A stretch of 23,461 bases of DNA from Cellvibrionales bacterium UBA7375 (lineage in GTDB: Bacteria; Pseudomonadota; Gammaproteobacteria; Pseudomonadales; Porticoccaceae): the NCBI GenBank assembly GCA_002469845.1, contig DKNZ01000050.1, positions 6,997 to 30,457 on the forward strand. The letters run 5' to 3'. The notes under the pieces were generated by a model. The model saw only the letters and a program-made list of their open reading frames with translations. It was not told where the DNA came from and did no database searches. The position numbers and the translations under genes were made by a program. Below, piece after piece: positions 8,008 to 13,633 of this stretch (positions within the stretch are counted from its first letter, which is position 1; the number at the start of each line of letters is the position of its first letter).

Positions 8008-8991
8008 ATGATTTTTAATTTAACCCTATTGCTTTGCGACAATATGCTGGTTTCGAGCACCACCCTAGCCGCAGAAATTTTCAACTTTGCGCAAACGGCT
8101 GCGCGTGCCAATCGAGAAAATACTAAGGAAATTAATATTCGCTGGCTTAGCCCTGACGGCAAGGCGGTTAAAACATCCGCTGGATTTGAATTGCATCCAA
8201 CCCATTCCCTTGGTGATCTTTTTGAAAGTGACTTGGTGCATATTCCGGCTATGTGGCGAAACCCTAGACCTGTGGTTGATAAATACCATGCCTACATTCC
8301 ATGGCTACAGGAACAACATAGAAAAAACTCAAATTTTACTGCGGTGGGAACAGGGGTTTGTTTTCTTGCTGAGGCGGGACTACTTGATGATAAACCTGCT
8401 ACCACTCATTGGCATTATTTTGATCAATTACAGCGTCGTTACCCAAGAATACTGCTAGAGCGAGAGCAATTTACCACTCAAGCAGGCAATATTTACTGTG
8501 CCGCTAGTGTCAATGCGATGGCAGAACTTATTATGCATCAGGTAGAACGTATTTTTGGGCGCATCATTGCGCGTCAGGCACAAAGAAACTTTTTTCATGA
8601 AATTCGCAATCTGACTGAATCGGCAAACCTTGAGGGTGAACGACAGGGAAAACACGGCGATGAAGCCATTGCTCAAGCGCAAATTTGGACTCAGGATAAC
8701 TTAGCAAGGCCACTGAATATTCCGAAACTTGCTGAACAGTTTGGCATGACCACAAGAACTTTTAACCGGCGCTTTAAGGCCGCAACCGGACAGACTCCAA
8801 TAGACTATCTGACCCATGTGCGAATGACTTTCGCCTGTGACTTACTTAAGAATACTGATTTATCCATATTGGAAGTTGCTGGATTCAGCGGGTTTAAAGA
8901 TGCCACATGGTTTTCGTCGCGCTTTAAGTATTGGTCTGGCGATACACCAAAGGCATATCGCCAAACTGTTAGGGCAAAGCTTTTCGATTAG
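8008..8991 (+). CDS. GlxA-like AraC-family transcriptional regulator
   Basis: A 327-residue protein with an N-terminal DJ-1/PfpI (class I glutamine amidotransferase-like) domain and a C-terminal AraC DNA-binding domain. The N-domain shows the GlxA-type pattern VGTGVCFLAEAGLLDDKPATTHW (113-135) around the nucleophile-elbow position. The C-domain (about 222-320) has the two helix-turn-helix units, LAEQFGMTTRTFNRRFKAATG (241-261) and ILEVAGFSGFKDATWFSSRFK (287-307), ending with the usual P-x-x-YR (PKAYR). The ATG at 8008 is kept because the first beta strand (FNLTLLLCD) needs it; the ATG at 8044 would remove that strand. No Shine-Dalgarno is seen. The ligand is unknown. Divergent orientation makes regulation of fabY possible but unproven. 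Confidence 0.85.
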   Translation: MIFNLTLLLCDNMLVSSTTLAAEIFNFAQTAARANRENTKEINIRWLSPDGKAVKTSAGFELHPTHSLGDLFESDLVHIPAMWRNPRPVVDKYHAYIPWLQEQHRKNSNFTAVGTGVCFLAEAGLLDDKPATTHWHYFDQLQRRYPRILLEREQFTTQAGNIYCAASVNAMAELIMHQVERIFGRIIARQAQRNFFHEIRNLTESANLEGERQGKHGDEAIAQAQIWTQDNLARPLNIPKLAEQFGMTTRTFNRRFKAATGQTPIDYLTHVRMTFACDLLKNTDLSILEVAGFSGFKDATWFSSRFKYWSGDTPKAYRQTVRAKLFD

Positions 8992-8998
8992 TAAAAAA

Positions 8999-10168
8999 CT
9001 AAATCGCTCTAACCCGAATAACACCTTCAACTTGCTCTACCTTTTGTAGCATTTCAGCAGAGATATCACCTTCAACATCGATAATGTTATAGGCCACTTC
9101 GTTACGACTCTTGTTTACCATGTCGACAATATTTAGATCAAAGTCAGCAAGTATAGAAAGCACGCTACCAAGCACCTTAGGCACATTTTGGTTGGCGAAG
9201 GTCAAACGACTTCCGCTATTGCGCGCCAACTTGGTCGGAGGAAAGTTTACCGAATTATGGATATTTCCATTTTCGATATAGTCCATCAGTTGATTAGCCG
9301 CCATCACCGCACAATTTTCTTCAGCTTCAGCTGTACTAGCGCCAATATGAGGCATGGCTATTATTTTTGGGTTGCCCAAAAATTCAGGGGTAGGGAAATC
9401 ACAGATATAACTTGCAATTACACCACTATCAAGAGCTTTGACCATATCTTCAGTGCTAACAATCTCTTCGCGGGCAAAATTAAGAATCTTTGCCGTACTC
9501 TTCATGACGCTTAGTGTTTCACTATTAATTAGATGCTTTGTCGCAGGAATTGCTGGCACATGCAGGGTTACAAAATCTGACTTAGCCAGTAATGCTTCAA
9601 GACTGTCCATTCGCTCAACCTGACTTGAAAGCTGCCAGGCGGCCTCAACTGAAATAGCCGGATCATAGCCCACAACGTCCATACCAAGATCTAGTGCAAG
9701 GTTAGCAATGATCGACCCGATAGCTCCTAAACCGACAACACCCAGTGTCTTGCCCATAATTTCTGAACCGGCAAAACGCTTTTTCTCTTTCTCAAGCAAC
9801 TTGCCCATTTCTCCGCCATCATCCATATGGGTCAAACCTTGAACATAGTTCATGCCACCGTAGATATCGCGGGATGCTAAAAGAAGGCCAGCAACAATAA
9901 GTTCTTTTACTGCATTGGCATTAGCTCCTGGCGTATTGAATACGACAATACCCTGATCTGTATAATCAGCAACAGGTACATTATTGACCCCTGCTCCAGC
10001 TCTCGCTGCAGCCAATAGACTTTGGGGAACCTGCTCCTCATGCAATTTTTGGCTTCTTAACAGAAAGCCTTGAGGCTCAGACAAGTCACTGCCAACTTCG
10101 TATTTCTCAGCTGGAAAACGGTCGAGACCTTTTGAGGAGATAGCGTTATAGGTACGAATTTTGTGCAT
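8999..10168 (-). CDS. serA: D-3-phosphoglycerate dehydrogenase (short type with ACT domain)
   Basis: First step of serine synthesis: oxidises 3-phosphoglycerate to phosphohydroxypyruvate with NAD. The 389-residue chain contains the D-isomer hydroxyacid dehydrogenase core with NAD motif GVVGLGAIGSIIA (143-155), catalytic Arg in NFAREE (Arg233) and the general-acid His in MPHIGAST (His274). A C-terminal ACT domain (about 320-389) resembles the serine-binding domain of E. coli SerA: NQNVPKVLG and NIVDM keep asparagines at positions that bind serine there, so feedback inhibition is plausible. It is shorter than the ~410-residue enteric SerA and much shorter than the ~530-residue type. It lies 28 bases downstream of serC on the same strand, so the two form one operon. 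It converges with the AraC-family gene, with 7 bases between stops. Confidence 0.93.
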   Translation of the reverse strand: MHKIRTYNAISSKGLDRFPAEKYEVGSDLSEPQGFLLRSQKLHEEQVPQSLLAAARAGAGVNNVPVADYTDQGIVVFNTPGANANAVKELIVAGLLLASRDIYGGMNYVQGLTHMDDGGEMGKLLEKEKKRFAGSEIMGKTLGVVGLGAIGSIIANLALDLGMDVVGYDPAISVEAAWQLSSQVERMDSLEALLAKSDFVTLHVPAIPATKHLINSETLSVMKSTAKILNFAREEIVSTEDMVKALDSGVIASYICDFPTPEFLGNPKIIAMPHIGASTAEAEENCAVMAANQLMDYIENGNIHNSVNFPPTKLARNSGSRLTFANQNVPKVLGSVLSILADFDLNIVDMVNKSRNEVAYNIIDVEGDISAEMLQKVEQVEGVIRVRAI

Positions 10169-10196
10169 ATTTAATTCTCTAATTAGTTCTTTTCAA

Positions 10197-11312
10197 TTAT
10201 TGAGCTACTTCGTTATAGGCCCATTCTAACCAGGGTAACAAAGCTTCTAGATCTGACTGTTCCACAGTGGCGCCACACCAAATTCGCAGGCCAGCTGGAG
10301 CATCACGATAGGCGCCTATATCAAAGGCAACTTCTTCAGATGCAAGGATTGATACCATTTTTTTCACCTGATCGGCTTCTAGCTCTAAGCTTAAACACAC
10401 ACTGGTATTTGAAACTTGCTCAGGTTGTTGTGCTAGAAAATCAATCCAAGATCGCGAATCAACGAAGTCTTTTATAGCCGCCAAGTTTGATTCGGACTTA
10501 GCAATTGCCGCTGGTAAACCACCGATGGAATCAACCCAATCCAACGCGTCTAAATAATCGGCAACACATAACATGGAAGGCGTATTAATGGTGGCACCAC
10601 GAAAGATACCGTCAATTAACTTACCGGCTTTAGTAAGACGGAAAATTTTTGGAAGTGGCCATGGCGGGGTATAGCTCTCTAGCCTCTCAACTGCTCTGGG
10701 ACTGAGAATTAACATACCATGGGCACCTTCACCACCCAGAACTTTTTGCCAGCTGTAGGTGACAACATCTAGTTTTTCCCATGGCATCTCCATAGCGAAA
10801 ACTGCAGACGTAGCATCACAAATGGTCAAACCAGTTCTATCGTCACTAATCCAATCGGCATTGGGGACTTTTACACCTGAGGTGGTGCCATTCCATGTAA
10901 AGATACAGTCATTGTCAGGATTAGCCTGCGTTAAATCCGGCAATAAACCGTAATCTGCAGTATAGCTGTTCAAGTTATCCAACTTTAACTGCTTTACCGC
11001 ATCCGTTAGCCAGCCACGACCAAAAGATTCCCAAGCAAAAATATCAACCGGCCGAGCGCCCAACACTGACCACATAATCATCTCTACAGCACCGGTGTCT
11101 GATGCCGGAACTACACCCACTCGGTAACCCTCTGGTAACCCGAGAATTTCGGCTGTCTGCTCACAGGCTTTACCCAGTGCTTGCTTGCCAATTGATGAGC
11201 GATGGGAGCGCCCCAAGGTATCGAGTTGCAACTTATCAACACTGTAACCCGGCCTTTTTGAGCATGGTCCTGAAGAAAAATTTGGATTGTTCGGTTTAAT
11301 TGTTGGTTTCAT
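10197..11312 (-). CDS. serC: Phosphoserine aminotransferase, alphaproteobacterial/Methanosarcina-like type
   Basis: Second step of serine synthesis: transfers an amino group from glutamate to phosphohydroxypyruvate, using PLP. The 371-residue protein starts PNNPNFSSGPCSKRPGYSV and has the PLP lysine in TYSWQKVLGGEGAHGM (Lys190), with CDATSA (165-170) contacting the cofactor. The sequence pattern, including FRGATINTPSMLC near residue 238, is that of the SerC subfamily I know from alphaproteobacteria and Methanosarcina, not the enteric form usually found next to pdxB or aroA. It is upstream of serA in a two-gene serine operon. Phosphoserine phosphatase (serB) is not in the window. The 82-bp region upstream has no confident promoter. 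Confidence 0.9.
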   Translation of the reverse strand: MKPTIKPNNPNFSSGPCSKRPGYSVDKLQLDTLGRSHRSSIGKQALGKACEQTAEILGLPEGYRVGVVPASDTGAVEMIMWSVLGARPVDIFAWESFGRGWLTDAVKQLKLDNLNSYTADYGLLPDLTQANPDNDCIFTWNGTTSGVKVPNADWISDDRTGLTICDATSAVFAMEMPWEKLDVVTYSWQKVLGGEGAHGMLILSPRAVERLESYTPPWPLPKIFRLTKAGKLIDGIFRGATINTPSMLCVADYLDALDWVDSIGGLPAAIAKSESNLAAIKDFVDSRSWIDFLAQQPEQVSNTSVCLSLELEADQVKKMVSILASEEVAFDIGAYRDAPAGLRIWCGATVEQSDLEALLPWLEWAYNEVAQ

Positions 11313-11394
11313 AATTTTTTCTTTGATAATACCCTTGAGCCCAATATAAAAAGGTGCGTTATATTAACTGTTGATTATGTAGTTTTACAGAAAT

Positions 11395-12033
11395 TTATTT
11401 AGCCGTTAACCCGCGCTCTTTATCTATTAAAAACTCGGCCACTTTAAGCATGCCAGAAAAGCCTCCCGCCTTAGTGGAGCTGATACGGTATTTTCCATTC
11501 ACAATAATTTCCGGCGTACCGCGGACTTTATAGGCACGAACTCTAGACTTAGCCTGAGTTAACATACTTGTTGTGCCAAAAGAGTTAAAGGCACTAGCAA
11601 ACTTTTCTTTATCAACACCGTTAGCGATAAAGATCTCCGCAAAATCTGCCTCACTCCTGACGGGTTTTTTCTGCAAGTGAATTGCCTCAAATATTGGCAT
11701 ATGCACCTTATCCAAAGTCTTTAAGATTTTGGCCGCATAATAAGCGCGCGCATAAGGTTCCATTTTGGCTTGCCAAATTGCGGGTGTACTCTGAAAATCA
11801 ACGTCCGCTGGTAATTGGTTAACCCACGGATGAAGTTCGGCTTGAAAATTAAAGCAGTGCCCACAGCTGTAGGCGAACACCTCATTCACTTCAATTTTAT
11901 CAGCATTAGCTGTTCTTACCTGCTGGGGAAGTACATCATAGTGCTCACCCGCTATAAATTTTTCTTCGGCCGCTTGGCACATGGCCAATGGCAACAAGGT
12001 TAATGCAAAAACAATACGTTTAATCCACAACAT
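11395..12033 (-). CDS. dsbA: Periplasmic thiol:disulfide interchange protein DsbA
   Basis: Introduces disulfide bonds into exported proteins. I choose the ATG at 12033 (AGGAG seven bases upstream) over the GTG at 12036, giving 212 residues. A signal peptide (KRIVFALTLLPLAM) is followed by probable cleavage near CQA-AEE; the LAMC segment resembles a lipobox but has Met just before Cys, so I do not call it a lipoprotein. The thioredoxin-like active site is CGHC (57-60) in FAYSCGHCFNF, and the cis-proline loop is VRGTPEIIVNGKY. It lies 39 bases downstream of cytochrome c4 on the same strand, an arrangement also known in Pseudomonas. No hairpin terminator is seen after it, so transcripts may run on into serC. 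Confidence 0.95.
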   Translation of the reverse strand: MLWIKRIVFALTLLPLAMCQAAEEKFIAGEHYDVLPQQVRTANADKIEVNEVFAYSCGHCFNFQAELHPWVNQLPADVDFQSTPAIWQAKMEPYARAYYAAKILKTLDKVHMPIFEAIHLQKKPVRSEADFAEIFIANGVDKEKFASAFNSFGTTSMLTQAKSRVRAYKVRGTPEIIVNGKYRISSTKAGGFSGMLKVAEFLIDKERGLTAK

Positions 12034-12072
12034 CACATTTCTCCTGACACAAAAGTATGGCTTAATTATAGA

Positions 12073-12711
12073 TTAGTTCAATCCAGAGATATAATTTGCC
12101 AATGCCTTAATCTCTTTATTACTAAGCGCTTTTGCAACACCCTGCATTATTTTTGCATTAGCGCCTGAATTGCGCTCGCCGCTACGATAGGCCAACAATT
12201 GTTTTTCTGTATATTCCGCATACTGTCCGCCCAATGCAGGATATCCTGCAGGGCCATTACCTTTGCCGGATGGCGAATGACACGCGACACAAGCGGCAAC
12301 ACCTGTTTTTAAATTACCAGCGCGATAAAGATTTTCACCCATCTCAAGAACTTTTTGGGGATCATTGATACCAATGAGTGTTATTTCTTTTGCGCCAGAA
12401 ATCTGGATTTCTTTGCTATTGTAATAAGCTGCCATGTCCTGCAAATCTTGATCAGACATATAATCAAGTATTCCGGTCATTTCGGATATAACCCGTTCAC
12501 CGGCTTTAATATGTCTTAACTGGGAGGTTAAATATTTTTCACCAAGTCCCGATAATTTTGGAAAGGCAGCAATTGCACTATTACCATCTTGTCCGTGGCA
12601 ACCAGCACAGCTAGCTATTTTTAGCTTTCCCGCTGCAGCATCTCCAGCCGCCAAAACAGGCGTAGTTAAAAACAAAGCAATTAGGCCGAAAACAAAAAAG
12701 ATTCTTTTCAT
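12073..12711 (-). CDS. Diheme cytochrome c4
   Basis: A periplasmic electron carrier with two class I cytochrome c domains, 212 residues from the ATG at 12711. An in-frame GTG at 12729 is possible, but the signal peptide (KRIFFVFGLIALFLTTPVLA) starts right after the ATG. Heme-binding CxxCH motifs are CAGCH (35-39) and CVACH (141-145), with likely axial methionines in SEMTG (Met78) and KIMQG (Met189). In proteobacteria cytochrome c4 passes electrons to terminal oxidases; the cox assembly cluster further along this window would be a natural partner, though that is inference. Divergent from engB, with 170 bp between start codons. Confidence 0.93.
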   Translation of the reverse strand: MKRIFFVFGLIALFLTTPVLAAGDAAAGKLKIASCAGCHGQDGNSAIAAFPKLSGLGEKYLTSQLRHIKAGERVISEMTGILDYMSDQDLQDMAAYYNSKEIQISGAKEITLIGINDPQKVLEMGENLYRAGNLKTGVAACVACHSPSGKGNGPAGYPALGGQYAEYTEKQLLAYRSGERNSGANAKIMQGVAKALSNKEIKALANYISGLN

Positions 12712-12801
12712 GTTTAATACAAATCTCACTATACGTTAGAATGGTCGAGCGAATTTGATAAGATATACGCGCGAACCTGCAAAAGGTTGTTAACACAATG
12801 A

Positions 12802-12821
12802 ATTATAGCGCGCGCATTATA
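12802..12821. repeat. ATTATA direct repeat flanking (GC)4 in a divergent promoter region
   Basis: GCGCGCGC (12808-12815) is bracketed by two ATTATA copies (12802-12807 and 12816-12821), between cytochrome c4 and engB. A second smaller CGCGCG run lies near 12768-12773. The alternating purine-pyrimidine tract stands out in AT-leaning DNA. I could not place convincing -35/-10 pairs for either neighbour around it. Confidence 0.4.
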
Positions 12822-12881
12822 TACCATTAAGCTATTTTTCTTAAGCCATATTACAATGTCTTTCTCACGGATTATAAAAAA

Positions 12882-13481
12882 GTGAACTTTAATACAGTTG
12901 AATTCTTAATTAGTGCTCAAACACTGAAGCAATGTCCGGATGACAGGGGCTTTGAAGTCGCCTTTGCCGGGCGTTCTAATGCTGGTAAATCAAGTGCAAT
13001 CAATACTTTGACCCGCAATAAAGGCCTTGCCCGAACGAGTAAGACGCCCGGTCGTACTCAACTAATTAATCACTTTGAGATAGAGCCCGAAAAGCGACTG
13101 GTTGATCTCCCTGGCTATGGCTATGCCAAGGTGCCAAAAGCTATAAAAGCCAAATGGGATAGAAATTTAGCTGAATATTTACAAAACCGTAATAGCTTAT
13201 CTGGGCTGGTGCTTTTGATGGATATTAGGCATCCATTACAAGACTATGATAGACAAATGCTAAATTGGGCGGCACAGGCAGGTCTTCCTGTGCATATTTT
13301 ACTGACCAAAGCAGACAAACTTAAACGCGGTCCAGCCATGAACTCCCTCCTAGGCGTCGAAAAATTACTGCGTGAAATGGATCCGGGATTTACCCTATTA
13401 AGTGCCCAAATTTTTTCATCATTGAAAAAAACTGGACTGCCAGAATTAGAACAAAAATTAATTAGTTGGCTAGGCGATTGA
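12882..13481 (+). CDS. engB: Ribosome-biogenesis GTPase EngB (YihA/YsxC)
   Basis: A 199-residue GTPase needed for late 50S ribosomal subunit assembly. All G motifs are present: G1 GRSNAGKS (30-37), the G2 region RTSKTPGRTQ, G3 DLPGYGYA (75-82), G4 TKAD (142-145) and G5 SAQ (174-176). The start is the GTG at 12882, because no in-frame ATG precedes G1 at a sensible distance; an upstream ATG at 12856 is out of frame and closes at the same GTG region. The Shine-Dalgarno is weak. It faces polA tail to tail across a 152-bp gap, the same arrangement that in enterics and Pseudomonas encloses a small RNA gene. Confidence 0.95.
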   Translation: MNFNTVEFLISAQTLKQCPDDRGFEVAFAGRSNAGKSSAINTLTRNKGLARTSKTPGRTQLINHFEIEPEKRLVDLPGYGYAKVPKAIKAKWDRNLAEYLQNRNSLSGLVLLMDIRHPLQDYDRQMLNWAAQAGLPVHILLTKADKLKRGPAMNSLLGVEKLLREMDPGFTLLSAQIFSSLKKTGLPELEQKLISWLGD

Positions 13482-13485
13482 GGTG

Positions 13486-13582
13486 AAAAAAAAGACCCTG
13501 ATCAAATTGATTCAGGGTCTGTTATTGCTCGGAGAGGTTACATGCCATTCTCACTAGGGGAAGAGAATTTTTTATTGCTTGC
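13486..13582 (-). ncRNA. Candidate small RNA at the Spot 42/ErsA locus (polA-engB)
   Basis: The polA-engB gap holds a complete transcription unit on the polA strand: a promoter (see 13588-13616), about 97 nt of non-coding sequence, and a strong intrinsic terminator. The 5' part is A-rich. It is followed by a hairpin with 6-bp stem AUUCUC/GAGAAU (13547-13552 with 13563-13568) that displays the C-rich loop UUCCCCUAGU. Next comes an unpaired ACCUCUCC (complement of 13531-13538), an anti-Shine-Dalgarno sequence, and then the terminator stem with a U8 tail. Two copies of AGCAAUAA flank the hairpin and anti-SD region. Spot 42 (E. coli) and ErsA (P. aeruginosa) occupy this same gap. I rely on synteny and architecture, not on sequence homology. 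It could instead be just a polA 3' UTR. Confidence 0.5.
13493..13520 (-). terminator. Intrinsic terminator of polA and/or the candidate sRNA
   Basis: A 9-bp perfect stem AGACCCTGA/TCAGGGTCT encloses an AT-rich interior that can pair further (TCAA/TTGA). On the minus strand it is followed by eight T residues, counting the last stem base (complement of A8 at 13486-13493). On the plus strand only TGTTATTG follows, so it acts mainly for minus-strand transcripts, though it could weakly terminate engB. Confidence 0.9.
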
Positions 13583-13587
13583 ATAGA

Positions 13588-13616
13588 TTTAGACAGCGCT
13601 TTTGCAATAAGTTCAA
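13588..13616 (-). promoter_or_regulatory. Candidate promoter of the polA-engB sRNA, sigma-70 and sigma-E-like
   Basis: Reading the minus strand, TTGAAC (complement of 13611-13616) and TCTAAA (complement of 13588-13593) are 17 bp apart, an acceptable sigma-70 pair. The same bases also contain GAACTT (13609-13614) and GTCTAA, which fit the sigma-E/AlgU consensus, although the spacing of 15 is one base shorter than usual. It lies just 3' of the polA stop codon. ErsA of P. aeruginosa is known to be AlgU-dependent, which makes the second reading attractive. Confidence 0.45.
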
Positions 13617-13633
13617 TTTTTATTTAAAAAAAT

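Noticed and set aside
8985..9005. Imperfect hairpin spanning the convergent stops of the AraC-family gene and serA
   Set aside because: The arms CGATTAGT and ACTAAATCG pair with one bulge around an A-rich loop, but no T-tract follows on either strand, so it does not qualify as an intrinsic terminator.
11313..11394. Possible serC promoter (TATTAT or TATATT boxes on the minus strand)
   Set aside because: Neither box has a reasonable -35 at 16 to 18 bp; the region is AT-rich and such boxes are expected by chance.
12011..12033. DsbA as a lipoprotein (LAMC segment in the leader)
   Set aside because: The residue before Cys is Met, not Gly, Ala or Ser, and a normal cleavage site follows at CQA-AEE, so an ordinary signal peptide is more likely.
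12774..12788. Inverted repeat AACCT/AGGTT upstream of cytochrome c4
   Set aside because: Five base pairs around a 5-base loop in a promoter region; too short to call an operator, and no matching site elsewhere in the window.
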